Notes: generated from the sequence alone by a model not told the origin. Positions 42,526 to 51,957 are shown, numbered from the stretch's first letter. The stretch is DNA of 64,000 nt from JAKAWQ01 sp963840545 (GCA_963840545.1 CAWIZE010000016.1:62001-126000); one strand, 5' to 3'. Program-made: numbers and translations.

Positions 42526-43045
42526 CTACGCGGCTGCCTCTGACGCTGCGGCCAGTGATGCCCGAACCATCTCCATGGGGATGACGAGCAGGAGGGGACC
42601 GCCAGGCATGGGGTGGAATTTCCAGCGCTGGTAGAACCCGGCGGCCTGCTCGTCCTTCGCGCGGGCCACGATCCCGCGCCCGCCGATTTCGCGTGCGCCC
42701 AGGTCGGAGCGCCGGAAGGTATCGAGCAAAGAGATGCCGCCCGAGCCCTCTGCCGGCATAGGCCGCATCGACCGCGAGGCGTGCCAGGAGGATCATCGGG
42801 ACGGGATCGGGTCCATTCCGCCGCAGCTTCGCGCTGAGCTCGGCATGCACGATCGAGGCCGGAGCCAGGGCGTAGAGCGCAACCACGCGGCGCGGGCCGG
42901 CCTCGGTGTCCACCACCACCTGCGTCCTGGCATGCCCGTAGCGATGGCTCGCGAGCGCACGGGTTCGCAGCCAATCATCGAGCGCCGGATGGCCGCAGGC
43001 AAAGCCGGAAAGATCGTGGTCCGGGGCGCCCTGCCCCACCACGCG
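42526..43045 (-). pseudogene. GNAT acetyltransferase (TacT/AtaT-like), one frameshift
   Basis: The N-terminal half, DHDLSGFACGHPALDDWLRT to LARLAVDAAYAGRGLG, is a GNAT fold with the V-x-x-x-Y-x-G-R-G-L-G CoA loop; an extra T in a TTT near 42736 moves the rest (DTFRRSDLGAREIGGRGIVA, KDEQAAGFYQRWKFHPMP) to the next frame, ending at 42526. The shape is that of GNAT toxins acting on aminoacyl-tRNA, but no DUF1778 antitoxin is visible beside it. GTG codons at 43045 or 43042 are start candidates; conserved-looking residues continue upstream. Confidence 0.75.
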
Positions 43046-43201
43046 GCCGGCTCCCGCCCCGCGCGCGGGCAGCGGGCGGGTCGCCCAGTCGAGAGCGAGC
43101 GGGCCCGATGAGGCTGCGGCGGTCCTTGTCGGTCACCCCATTGCGGCGGCGCGGAGTGCAGGAGATGGATCCTGCCATGCAACGTTCCCGCCCGGCCGCG
43201 C

Positions 43202-44035
43202 TCAGACCGGCCGGTCGCCTTTGATCGTGACGCGAAATCCGGACCGGGTCTGCGGAAAATAGTCCCATATGGCCAGATGCTGGACCGCGCGGTTGTCCCA
43301 GAAGGCAACCGAACGCGGACGCCAGTGGAAGCGCACCTGGAAGTCGGGCCTGGCGCTGTGCGCGCAGAGGAAATCAAGCACCGCGCGGCTCTCGTCCTCC
43401 GGCAGCTCGTTGATGCGGACGGTGAACCAGCTATTGACGAAGAGCGTCTTGCGCCCGGTCGTCGGATGGATGCGCACCACGGGATGCACCGCGGTCGGGT
43501 AGAGCTTTCCGGTGTCGGGAATGCCAGCCTTCGCGTTGATCTCGCGATAGGTCGGCCCGCCATCGTGGAACGCGGTCAGGCCTTCGAGGAACCTCTTCAT
43601 GCGCGGAGAGAGCGCGTCGTACGCCGCCCGCTGGCTCGCGAACAGGGTGTCGCCACCGACGGGCGGCACCGTGTGGAGATAGAGGATGCTGCCGAGCGGC
43701 GGTTCGGAGTCGCAGGAGACATCCGAATGCCACCGCTCGCCGGCGACGCGCTTGCTGTTCGCGTCCGCATGGATGGGCAGGATTTCCGGATGGCCTTCGG
43801 GGCCCGGTGTGTTGGGGTGGACGTGCAGCTCGCCGAACTGGCGGCCAAAGGCTTTCGCGCTGTCGTAATCCAGATTCTGATCGCGAAAGAAGATGACCTG
43901 ATGCTCGGCGAGCGCGCGATGCAGCTCGTCGATCTCCCGGTTGCTCGGGACGGCGGTGAGATCGATGCCGGCGATCTCGGCACCGAGATGCGGCGTCAGC
44001 GGCGTGACCTCGATCGTTGCGTAGCTCATGTCCAT
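43202..44035 (-). CDS. TauD/TfdA-family Fe(II)/2-oxoglutarate dioxygenase
   Basis: A 277-residue cytoplasmic enzyme. The iron facial triad is H103, D105 (RWHSDVS) and H253 (NRAVQHLAIWDY), and R264 or R268 binds 2-oxoglutarate. It is most like taurine or alkylsulfonate dioxygenases, but there are no ssu or tau transport genes nearby, so the substrate is open. An ATG at 44035 is used; MSYATIEV at 44029 is equally good. No operon partner. Confidence 0.9.
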   Translation of the reverse strand: MDMSYATIEVTPLTPHLGAEIAGIDLTAVPSNREIDELHRALAEHQVIFFRDQNLDYDSAKAFGRQFGELHVHPNTPGPEGHPEILPIHADANSKRVAGERWHSDVSCDSEPPLGSILYLHTVPPVGGDTLFASQRAAYDALSPRMKRFLEGLTAFHDGGPTYREINAKAGIPDTGKLYPTAVHPVVRIHPTTGRKTLFVNSWFTVRINELPEDESRAVLDFLCAHSARPDFQVRFHWRPRSVAFWDNRAVQHLAIWDYFPQTRSGFRVTIKGDRPV

Positions 44036-44146
44036 CCTCCCTCTCTCCCGGGCATGCCTCGCCGATCCTATCCTGCGCGACAGGGGTGGTCGACAACGCC
44101 GGGGTCGCCGGCCGATGAATTCATCCGGAACGGATAGGAAGTGAGC

Positions 44147-45496
44147 ATGGCGCGGCCGGGGATGTCACGCGAGAGACGGAGAGCGCCGCGCGGGGACCGG
44201 GCGGGCCATGCACAAGGCCCGGCGGGGGCGCCGGCGGAGGGCGAATTCCGCGTCGGCCGGATCGGTGCGGACGGCGATGGCGTGGCGGCGCTTGCCGACG
44301 GAACGAGGTTCTACATTGCGGGTGCGCTGCCCGGCGAGCTTGTCCGCGCGCGGCCGACGGTCCGGCGCGGCGAAGGCTGGGCGGCCGAGATCGGGGCGAT
44401 CCTGGAGCCCAGCCCGGAGCGGGTATCGCCGCCCTGCCCGCATTTCGGCGCCTGCGGCGGGTGCGCGCTTCAGCATTGGCGCGACGATGCGTATGCCGCC
44501 TGGAAGTCCGAGCTGCTGCGTGCGGCCCTGGCCCGTGCCGGGTTTCCCGACGCGCCGATCGCGCCGATTGCGCAAAGCCGGGCTGGGACCAGGCGGCGCG
44601 TCGATCTGGCGGTGCAGCGCGCCGGCGGCGCCGTGCAGGTCGGCCTGCACCGGCGGCGCGGCGCCGAGATCGTCGATCTCGAGGCCTGCCTCGTGCTGGA
44701 GCCCGCCCTGGTCGCGCTGATCGCGCCGCTGCGCGACGTGCTTGGCCGGCTGGCGGCGTTGCGGCGCAGCGGCTCGGCCGTGGTGAACCGGCTCGAGAAC
44801 GGGGCCGATATGCTGCTCCGCACCGATGCCGAGCTGACGTCGGCCGACCGCACCGCGTTGACAGGATTTGCGACCCGCCACGGCCTCTCCCGGATCGCCT
44901 GGGCGCGCGGCAGCGGGACGCCCGAGCCCGCATGCATCCTGCGCCCGCCCGTGATGTCTCTCTCCGGCGTCACCATGTTTCCGCCTCCCGGCGCTTTCCT
45001 CCAGGCCACCGCGGCGGGCGAGGCGGCGATCGTCGGCGCCGTTCTCGCGGGCCTGCCGCGGACTCTTCCGGCGCGCGCCCGCATCGTCGAATTGTTCGCC
45101 GGTTGCGGCACGCTTTCTTTCCCGTTGGCTGAGCGGGCGCACGTCATCGCCTATGAGGGCGACGACGATGCCGTGGCGGCGCTGCGGCGCGCTGCGGCCG
45201 GCCGGCGGATCGCGGTCGTGCAGCGCGACCTCGCCCGCCAGCCGCTGAGCGCGGAGGAGCTGGACGGCGCCGCCGCGGTGGTGCTCGATCCGCCCTATGC
45301 CGGAGCGGCGCCGCAGACGGCGGCGCTGGCCGCGTGCCGCGCGGCACGGATCGTCTATGTGAGCTGCAACCCGGCGACACTCGCGCGCGATGCACGCAGC
45401 CTGCATGAAGCCGGCTACCAGGTTCTCGCGGCGACGCCGATCGACCAGTTCCGCTGGTCGGCCGAGCTCGAGAGCGTCGTCGTGTTCGCCTGCTGA
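44147..45496 (+). CDS. class I SAM-dependent RNA methyltransferase, RumA/RlmD (TrmA) family
   Basis: About 449 residues. A TRAM-like N-terminal part (FRVGRIGADGDGVAALADG) is followed by the 4Fe-4S motif in PCPHFGACGGCALQHW, the SAM site VELFAGCGTLSFPLAE, LDPPYAG, and the catalytic Cys loop YVSCNPATLARD. It makes 5-methyluridine in 23S rRNA (U1939 or U747); alphaproteobacterial members are annotated RlmD or just RumA-like. Start at the ATG after GGAAG; a GTG at 44141 is possible. Confidence 0.92.
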   Translation: MARPGMSRERRRAPRGDRAGHAQGPAGAPAEGEFRVGRIGADGDGVAALADGTRFYIAGALPGELVRARPTVRRGEGWAAEIGAILEPSPERVSPPCPHFGACGGCALQHWRDDAYAAWKSELLRAALARAGFPDAPIAPIAQSRAGTRRRVDLAVQRAGGAVQVGLHRRRGAEIVDLEACLVLEPALVALIAPLRDVLGRLAALRRSGSAVVNRLENGADMLLRTDAELTSADRTALTGFATRHGLSRIAWARGSGTPEPACILRPPVMSLSGVTMFPPPGAFLQATAAGEAAIVGAVLAGLPRTLPARARIVELFAGCGTLSFPLAERAHVIAYEGDDDAVAALRRAAAGRRIAVVQRDLARQPLSAEELDGAAAVVLDPPYAGAAPQTAALAACRAARIVYVSCNPATLARDARSLHEAGYQVLAATPIDQFRWSAELESVVVFAC

Positions 45497-45596
45497 GGCA
45501 ATCGGATGCGGTCCCTCCCCATCCCTGACATTGCCCGCGAGAGCGGGTACGGTTCCGGGTCGGCCTTCCAACCCGATCACCGCAGGTCGCCACGCC

Positions 45597-46133
45597 ATGA
45601 CCGCCTGCCGTCTTCATTGCTTCCCGGAATCCGCCAACCGCGACAAGCTCGCGCTGATGCTCAGGCTCTGCGGCCAAACCTTCGAGCCCGTCTGAACCGA
45701 CTTTGGCGGCGCGACGCGGACCGCCGAATGGCGCGCAACGGTCAACGCGATGGGCGAGATCCCGGTGCTCGAGGCCGCGGGAATCCGGCTTGCCCAGACG
45801 GCGCCGATCCTCTTGCGCCTCTCCGAGCGGTTCGGAAAATTCGGCGGCGAGAACGACGGGGAGCGCTTCGCGATCCTGCGCCGGCGCCGCGACGATTTTC
45901 TCGGCATCTTTGATGCCCGCCGGCGCGACCGATCCTTCGTCATCGGAGAACGGCCGAGGGTCGCCGACCTCTCGATGGTCGGCTACCTGCTGTTCCCGAA
46001 GCACGAGGCGGGCTATGATTTTTCCGCCACGCACCCCGCCGTGGAGTCCTGGCTCGCCCGGATCGCGGCACTTCCCGGACGGCGCCCACCATATGAGCTT
46101 CTGCCCGGCAAGCCCATGTCCTGCTACCGGTGA
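45597..46133 (+). pseudogene. glutathione S-transferase remnant
   Basis: MTACRLHCFPESANRDKLAL to FEPV is a GST thioredoxin-fold start, but TGA at 45693-45695 replaces the tryptophan expected in VWTDF. The same frame continues TDFGGATRTAEWRATVNAMG, then EIPVLEAAGIRLAQTAPILL and jumps from RRRRDD to FLGIFDARRRDRSFVIGERP, leaving out about 60 residues of the helical domain. It ends KPMSCYR. Stop plus internal deletion make it a pseudogene of a beta- or theta-type GST. Confidence 0.8.
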
Positions 46134-46192
46134 GACCAACGGCCGGAGTTCTGCACGCCCAGCCGAGAGCCCGGATGCAGGAAATCGCAGGA

Positions 46193-47041
46193 TCAGCGGC
46201 GGCGAGGCCTGCGCGCCGGCGCCGCCTCGGGAAGCCGCTCGGGACGGAGCATCGTGCGCAGTTCAGGGCGCTCGCGCCGCAGCCGCCGATAGGCATCCTC
46301 GCCGAGCGCGTCGATCAGGCAGCGGCCCATGATGTCCGATTTCGCATATTCGGTGCAGAGCAGCGAAAAGACGCGGTTCTCGCTCCAGATCGCCTCGGCG
46401 CCGCCGGGATGGGTTTCCGCGGCGACCGCCTCGCCGGTGTCGCGAATGAGCACCGCGAGGCGGCGGCCGCCCAGCCGCTCTTCGGCGCTCGCGCCGCAAA
46501 GCGCAAGATCGTAGCTGAACGGAACCGCAAGGCGGAACGAACCGTAGACCGCGACCTGCAGCTCGACCTTGCGCGCGTGCGCTGCCTCCAGCGCCGGCGC
46601 CAGATGGCGAAGCTCCTCGTCCCACAGGGCGGCGAACAGGCAGTGCTCCGCCCGCCCGACCAGGCGCTGCATGAGATCGCGGACATTGTCCGCGCCCGAG
46701 ACCGTCCAGGTGAGACCGGGCTCGCCGCCGCGCGGCACCGCGGCGAGCTCGGCTTCGACCGAGGCGAGCGTCGTCTCCATCTGCTCGCGCAGGCGCGCCG
46801 TGAGATCGCGATGCGGGATCGGCGCATAGGTCACCGGCTGCGAGGTGTTGACCATCACCGCGCCCTTCTCGCCGAGGCGCTTCAGGGTCTCGTAGATCTT
46901 GGAGCTCGGCACGCCGGCCGTGCGCGCGATCTCATAGCCCTTGGCCGGCGCGCCGAGCGTGACCAGCGCCCGGTAGGCTTTCGCCTCGTAGATCGTGAAG
47001 CCGAGCGCCTGAAGCGCGTGAATGAGCCTGTCTTCGTCCAT
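46193..47041 (-). CDS. TrmB-family transcriptional regulator
   Basis: A 282-residue protein starting MDEDRLIHALQALGFTIYEA. The winged HTH (KAYRALVTLGAPAKGYEIAR, then AGVPSSKIYETLKRLGEKGA) and the following coiled part match TrmB, a family best known from Archaea for sugar regulation. The effector domain is in the C-terminal half (PLD-like fold in TrmB). ATG at 47041 follows GGAGAGGG. It is divergent from a DinB gene, separated by 143 bases that contain GGTAGTCAT twice, possible operator sites. Confidence 0.8.
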   Translation of the reverse strand: MDEDRLIHALQALGFTIYEAKAYRALVTLGAPAKGYEIARTAGVPSSKIYETLKRLGEKGAVMVNTSQPVTYAPIPHRDLTARLREQMETTLASVEAELAAVPRGGEPGLTWTVSGADNVRDLMQRLVGRAEHCLFAALWDEELRHLAPALEAAHARKVELQVAVYGSFRLAVPFSYDLALCGASAEERLGGRRLAVLIRDTGEAVAAETHPGGAEAIWSENRVFSLLCTEYAKSDIMGRCLIDALGEDAYRRLRRERPELRTMLRPERLPEAAPARRPRRR

Positions 47042-47184
47042 GGCTCCCTCTCCGGGCGATCTCCTTTCGGCCCGGCGCCAGGGCCCGACATGGGTGCTTG
47101 ACCCGACGTAACGACATCGGTAGTCATCTGTCCAGCCATTCTGGGTAACGACCAGGGTAGTCATGTCGTGCGGAGGAACCTGCG

Positions 47185-47787
47185 GTGCACCAGCAGTTCA
47201 GGATTTTGGCGGCCTACAACGAATGGGTGAATCGGCGCCTCTACGGCGCGGTTGCGAAACTTTCCGATCGCGACTACCGCGCCGACCACGGCGCCTTCTT
47301 CGGCTCCCTGCACGGCACCCTGAACCACCTTCTCGTCGGCGATCGCATCTGGATGCGCCGCTTCACCGGCGAGGGGCAGGCACCCAAGGCGCTCGGTGCC
47401 ATCCTGCACGAGGATTTTTCCGAGCTGCGCGAAGCGAGAAGCGCCGAGGATGCGCGGATCATCGCCTATGTCGGCGGGCTCACGGAGGAGGCGCTCGCCG
47501 GGACGATCCGCTACCGCACCATCCGGGCCCCGAGCGAGATCGAGCAATATCTCGCGCCCCTTCTCGTGCATTTCTTCAATCACCAGACCCATCACCGCGG
47601 GCAGGCCCATGCCCTGCTGACGAAGCTTGCGGGGGAGGCGCCGTCGTTCGACCTCCTCGTCTTTCAGCGGGAGAGCGGCTGCGGTCTCGCCAGCGGCGCC
47701 GGTGGCGACTTCGCGGAGCCTGAGCGGCGGCCGCTCCGCGCAGCTCGAGAGCGTCGTGATCTTCGCCGTGCGAGCGGTCTTTTCTAG
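47185..47787 (+). CDS. DinB family protein
   Basis: A four-helix bundle of 200 residues starting (GTG) MHQQFRILAAYNEWVNRRLY. The metal-binding histidines appear in SLHGTLNHLLVGDRIWMRRF and HFFNHQTHHRGQAHALL. DinB/YfiT-like proteins are metal-dependent transferases, often thiol-linked. The last 40 residues are Arg/Glu-rich and not conserved. It faces the TrmB regulator and may be its target. Confidence 0.85.
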   Translation: MHQQFRILAAYNEWVNRRLYGAVAKLSDRDYRADHGAFFGSLHGTLNHLLVGDRIWMRRFTGEGQAPKALGAILHEDFSELREARSAEDARIIAYVGGLTEEALAGTIRYRTIRAPSEIEQYLAPLLVHFFNHQTHHRGQAHALLTKLAGEAPSFDLLVFQRESGCGLASGAGGDFAEPERRPLRAARERRDLRRASGLF

Positions 47788-47928
47788 ACCAGGGGACGCT
47801 GTCCCCCCGGGCCTAGTGGTAAAAATCTGACACTTGGTACCCAAGAGCGAGACGTTCGCTCGCGCTCAATTGCGGTCGTTCAAGACCGACCGACACTCAT
47901 CGCAGAGCGCTCATTCCGAACCCGCTCA

Positions 47929-48339
47929 TCAGCCAATGATCCGAGCCTCCTGCACATAGCCGAAGGCGCCCTTGCCCGACCAAGCTCGTCCGTCAGGGTA
48001 GCGCAATTCTATTCCGGCGAGGTCCTTCTCATCCGCAAGGCGCGCATTGACGCCTATCTGGCTGTTCCCGAACTTTGATACGGCGCTTGCGGTCAAAATA
48101 AAATGTGTCGTTGAACCACAATTTGCACAGAAACGGATTTCTGCAGCCGGGTCTTCCTTGTCTTCCCGGCGATATCCCTTCGTCGTTCCCACGACGCTGA
48201 CTTCCGACGGATGGAAATAGGCCCAGCGGGCGCCCGACTTGCTACAAAGCGTGCAGTTGCACTCGTTGATGAAGTCCGGTCGCTTTGGGATTTGGATGCG
48301 GACTTGGCCGCAGAGGCAGGAGAGCTTCAACATTCCCAC
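47929..48339 (-). CDS. GFA (glutathione-dependent formaldehyde-activating) family protein
   Basis: A 136-residue zinc protein. The cysteine motif CLCGQVRIQI, CNCTLCSKSG and CANCGST, eight zinc-ligand cysteines in all, is that of Gfa/CENP-V-like (DUF636) proteins. The members rarely act on formaldehyde; most are unassigned. Codon use and GC are lower than in neighbours, suggesting transfer. Not in an operon. Confidence 0.9.
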   Translation of the reverse strand: MGMLKLSCLCGQVRIQIPKRPDFINECNCTLCSKSGARWAYFHPSEVSVVGTTKGYRREDKEDPAAEIRFCANCGSTTHFILTASAVSKFGNSQIGVNARLADEKDLAGIELRYPDGRAWSGKGAFGYVQEARIIG

Positions 48340-48442
48340 GTCGTATCAGCAGAGCCGCTCGCCCGGTAGAGGCCGTTCGATTTCCACATTCATACGTTTC
48401 CAGCTCGGCCGCGCCAGGGTACCAAGCGTCAGGTTTCCATCG

Positions 48443-50107
48443 CTAGAAGAGCCCGCTTGCCATCCCGTCGGGCCCGAGGCCGATCCGCTCCGCGGCCGGC
48501 GCGCGCGGCAGCCCCGGCATGGTGAGGATCTCGCCGGCGAGTGCGACGACGAAACCGGCGCCGGCCGAAAGCCGTGCCGCGCGGATCGGCAGCACGTGAT
48601 CGGCGGGCGCGCCGAGCAGGGTGGGGTCGGCGCTGAAGCTGTACTGCGTCTTGGCGATGCAGACCGGCAGTTTCGCTGATCCCGCCGCCTCGAAGGCGGC
48701 GAGCCGGCGCGCCACCGCAGGCGGAATCGCGACCTCGCGGGCGCGGTAGATCTCGCGCGCGACGGTGCGGATTTTTTCCGCAAGCGGCATTTCGTCCGGA
48801 TAGAGGGGGGCGAACCGGGTCCCGCCTTCGCCGAGCCGGGCGAGCACCGCGCGCGCCAGCCCCGCCGCACCGGCGGCACCATCGGCCCAATGCGTGCAGA
48901 TCACCGTTTCCACCCCGCGCGCCGCCATCGCCCGCTTGACGGCGCCGATCTCCTCGGCGGTGTCGGAGGTGAATTCGTTGAGCGCGACCAGCACCGGCAC
49001 GCCGAATTTTCCGACGTTCTCGACATGCCGCGCGAGGTTGGCGATGCCGCGCTCGACCGCGGCGACATCCTCCGCGTCGAGCGCCCGCTTCGCCACCCCG
49101 CCATGCAGCTTGAGCGCGCGCACGGTGGCGACGACGACCGCGGCCCCGGGCGTGAGGCCGGCGAGGCGGCATTTGATGTCGAAGAATTTTTCCGCGCCGA
49201 GATCGGCGCCGAACCCCGCCTCGGTGACGGTGATCGGGGCGAGCTTGAGGCCGAGCCTTGTGGCCATCACCGAATTGCAGCCATGGGCGATGTTGGCGAA
49301 GGGTCCGCCATGGACGAGCGCGGGCGAGCCCTCGAGGGTCTGCACCAGGTTCGGCATCAGCGCATCGCGCAGCAATGCGGCCATCGCACCGTCCGCGCCG
49401 AGATCGCGCGCCGTCACCGCGCTGCCGTCGCTTCGCTCGGCGACGACGATGCGGGCGAGCCTGGCCTCGAGGTCGGGCAGGTCGCGCGCGAGGCAGAAGA
49501 GCGCCATCACCTCGGAGGCGGCGGTGATGTCGAACCCGTCCTCCCGCACCGGTCCGTTGCCCGCGAGGCCCACCACCGTGGTGCGCAGGCTGCGGTCATT
49601 CACGTCGAGCGCGCGGCGCCAGAAGATCCGCCGCGCATCGATGCCGAGCGCGTTGCCGAAGTGGAGGTGATTGTCGAGCATCGCCGCGAGCAGGTTGTTG
49701 GCGGCGGTGATGGCGTGGAAGTCGCCGGTGAAATGGAGGTTGATCTCCGCCATCGGCGCGACCTGCGCCTGGCCCCCGCCGGTCGCCCCGCCCTTGACCC
49801 CGAAGCAGGGCCCGAGGCTCGGCTCGCGGAGGCAGAGCATGGTCCGCGCACCGGCCGCGTTCAGCGCATCGGCGAGCCCGATCGCGGTGGTGGTCTTGCC
49901 CTCGCCGGCCGCGGTCGGGTTGATGCCGGTGACCAGCACCAGAGCGCCGTCCGCGCGGTCGGCGACGCCGGCGATGAAATCGAACCCGATCTTCGCCTTG
50001 AACCTGCCATAGGGCTCAAGCGCCGCGGGGGGGATGCCGGCCTCGGCCGCGATCTCCGCGATCGGGCGGAGCCGGACGCGGCGGGCGATCTCGAGATCGT
50101 CCGGCAC
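48443..50107 (-). CDS. fhs: formate--tetrahydrofolate ligase
   Basis: A 554-residue ATP-dependent enzyme making 10-formyl-THF from formate. GTG at 50107 sits two bases after the stop of the aminotransferase gene. Motifs: TGINPTAAGEGKTTTAIGLA (ATP loop), PSLGPCFGVKGGATGGGQAQ, and EINLHFTGDFHAITAANNLL. Length equals the family norm (about 557). It feeds purine and formyl-Met synthesis (see fmt) and possible methylotrophic or glycine metabolism. Confidence 0.96.
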   Translation of the reverse strand: MPDDLEIARRVRLRPIAEIAAEAGIPPAALEPYGRFKAKIGFDFIAGVADRADGALVLVTGINPTAAGEGKTTTAIGLADALNAAGARTMLCLREPSLGPCFGVKGGATGGGQAQVAPMAEINLHFTGDFHAITAANNLLAAMLDNHLHFGNALGIDARRIFWRRALDVNDRSLRTTVVGLAGNGPVREDGFDITAASEVMALFCLARDLPDLEARLARIVVAERSDGSAVTARDLGADGAMAALLRDALMPNLVQTLEGSPALVHGGPFANIAHGCNSVMATRLGLKLAPITVTEAGFGADLGAEKFFDIKCRLAGLTPGAAVVVATVRALKLHGGVAKRALDAEDVAAVERGIANLARHVENVGKFGVPVLVALNEFTSDTAEEIGAVKRAMAARGVETVICTHWADGAAGAAGLARAVLARLGEGGTRFAPLYPDEMPLAEKIRTVAREIYRAREVAIPPAVARRLAAFEAAGSAKLPVCIAKTQYSFSADPTLLGAPADHVLPIRAARLSAGAGFVVALAGEILTMPGLPRAPAAERIGLGPDGMASGLF

Positions 50108-50109
50108 CC

Positions 50110-51225
50110 TCAGGCCGCCTTGCGCTTGCGGATGCCGAGCCCCGCGAGGGCCTCGTCCATCGCCGCGACGGCGGCACGGTAATCGTCCGGCCCGAGCGCG
50201 CCGATCAGGCCGACGCGGAAGCTCGGCAGGGGGGTGTCGTAGAAGTTGCTGATGAGGAACCCCCGCATCTTGAGACGGTCGACGAAGGCGTGGAGGTCCC
50301 AGCGCGGATCGTCCGGCGCGCGCACGTTCATCACGATCGGCCCCTGCAGCGGGCGCGGCAGGCAGGGCGTGAGGCCGATCGCCCGCACGCCGTCGTAGAG
50401 CGCGCGCAGATTGGCCTGGTAGCGCGCGAGCCGTGCCGGCGGACCGCCTTCGGCATCGAGCAGCGCGAGCGCCACCGCGAGCGCGCCCAGCACCTGGGCG
50501 GGCGGGGTGAAGCGGAAGCTCCCCACGCCGACCCGCTCGGCATGGGCGTGGATGTCGGCGAGGTCGAGGCACCAGCTCTCGGCCTGGCCCGCCCGCCCGG
50601 CGAGCCCCTCCTTGGGTGAAATCGCGAACGCGAGGCCCGGCACGCTTTCGAGGCATTTGTTGGCGGTGAAGAGGACGGCATCGACCTCCGGCATCGCGGA
50701 GAGATCGAGCGGCAGCGCCCCGAAGGCCGAGACGGCATCGATGATCACCCGCCGGCCCGCGGCGGCGGCGGCGGCGGCGAGGGCGGCCGCGTCGTGCACC
50801 ACGCCGGTGCTGGTCTCGCTATGGACGAAGGCGAGGTGGCCGAGCCCGGGGTCGGCGGCGAGCGCGGCCGCGACCGCGCCGGGGTCGATCCGCTCGTTCT
50901 CGGCCACCGGCAGGCTCGCCACCTCGCGTCCGCACTCGCGGGCGAGGCGGGTCATCCGGCTCGCATAGCTGCCCGTCATCGGCACCAGGATTTTCCCCCC
51001 GCGGGGGATGAAGGTGCGGATCGCGGCCTCGATCACGAAGTGGCCCGAGCCTTGCAAGGGCAGGCATGCGTGGGTGTCGGCGGTCACGCCGGCGAGCGGC
51101 AGCAGGCGCTCGCGCACCCCGGCATAGAGCGGGTAGAAATCCTGGTCCCACGGCGCGAAATCCTGCGCGAGCGCGGCGCGGACTTCGGCGCGAGTGGTCA
51201 CGGGGCCGGGAATCAGGAGCTTCAT
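50110..51225 (-). CDS. class V aminotransferase, 2-aminoethylphosphonate--pyruvate transaminase-like
   Basis: A 371-residue PLP enzyme starting MKLLIPGPVTTRAEVRAALA. PhnW-like features are PLQGSGHFVIEAAI, HSETSTGVVHDAAAL, DAVSAFGALP and the PLP lysine K190 in FTANKCLESVPG. PhnW converts 2-aminoethylphosphonate to phosphonoacetaldehyde. No phnX or phosphonate transporter is nearby, and its coupling to fhs hints at a C1 or glyoxylate reaction instead. The aminotransferase class is clear; the substrate is not. Confidence 0.85.
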   Translation of the reverse strand: MKLLIPGPVTTRAEVRAALAQDFAPWDQDFYPLYAGVRERLLPLAGVTADTHACLPLQGSGHFVIEAAIRTFIPRGGKILVPMTGSYASRMTRLARECGREVASLPVAENERIDPGAVAAALAADPGLGHLAFVHSETSTGVVHDAAALAAAAAAAGRRVIIDAVSAFGALPLDLSAMPEVDAVLFTANKCLESVPGLAFAISPKEGLAGRAGQAESWCLDLADIHAHAERVGVGSFRFTPPAQVLGALAVALALLDAEGGPPARLARYQANLRALYDGVRAIGLTPCLPRPLQGPIVMNVRAPDDPRWDLHAFVDRLKMRGFLISNFYDTPLPSFRVGLIGALGPDDYRAAVAAMDEALAGLGIRKRKAA

Positions 51226-51383
51226 GGGCGATGATACACGAGCGGTCTTGGGAACGGTCTGGCCTGGGCGCGCAGGATTGGCACGGAGCTTTCGCGAAAT
51301 CCAGCCGCCCCCGGGGTTCACGAATGGCCCCGGCGGGCCGGCGGCTTCGCGGCCGCTCCGCGGCGCTGCTATAAGCTCCGGCG

Positions 51384-51809
51384 ATGACCCTCCCGTTCTC
51401 GCTGCCCGATTGGGTTCCCTGGTGGCTGCCCTTCGTCGTCCTGGTGCCGGGCGTGCTCTACCTGCTCGCCTTCCTGCTGATGCCGTTCAGCATCTTCGGG
51501 GTGAAGGGGCGGCTCGAGGGGGTAGAGGCGCGGCTGGACGAGATCCAGGCGGAAATCCGCCAGCTCGCGCTGCGCTTGCCCGAGCCGCTGGCGGATGGCG
51601 GTTATGCCGAGGACCTGCCGCCCCTCGGCACCTCACGTGGCCGTTCGGCCGAGATGCCGACACGCCCGCCCATCCCGCCCGCCCCGGTGCATGCGCCGGA
51701 CCCGCACTCCATCCCCGCCATGGCCCAGGGACGCGGGCGCGAATCCACCACCCGGGGGGCGCGTGGCGAGCCGGCGCGCACCGAGCCGCGGCTCGACTGG
51801 CCGGGCTAG
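51384..51809 (+). CDS. small single-pass membrane protein, unknown function
   Basis: A 141-residue protein: one strong helix near the start (LPFVVLVPGVLYLLAFLLMP), a short coiled coil (RLEGVEARLDEIQAEIRQLA) and a Pro/Arg-rich disordered tail. The type is common in Acetobacteraceae without known function. It stands alone, divergent from the PhnW-like gene. Confidence 0.7.
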   Translation: MTLPFSLPDWVPWWLPFVVLVPGVLYLLAFLLMPFSIFGVKGRLEGVEARLDEIQAEIRQLALRLPEPLADGGYAEDLPPLGTSRGRSAEMPTRPPIPPAPVHAPDPHSIPAMAQGRGRESTTRGARGEPARTEPRLDWPG

Positions 51810-51833
51810 CCGTTTCGCCCCAAGCGCAACCGA

Positions 51834-51882
51834 CGGGGCAGCCCAGGGGGGCAGCCCAGGGGGGCAGCCCGGGGGGCAGCAC
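51834..51882. repeat. 13-14-bp tandem repeat
   Basis: Four units of GGGGGGCAGCCCA-type sequence lie in the gap between two + strand genes. Confidence 0.6.
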
Positions 51883-51957
51883 TGCTGCCTGGTCGCGTGA
51901 CAAAACCAGCCGCCGTCGATTACCGTTTCCCCCGCACCGGCACGGGCGGAACCCGGC

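Noticed and set aside
45693..45695. Selenocysteine or Trp recoding at the GST TGA
   Set aside because: No SECIS-like hairpin was seen, the site aligns with Trp, and the gene has another lesion.
47813..47845. A fourth MITE copy (TAGTGG then CTGACAC)
   Set aside because: Only a few short matches in order, and no matching right end.
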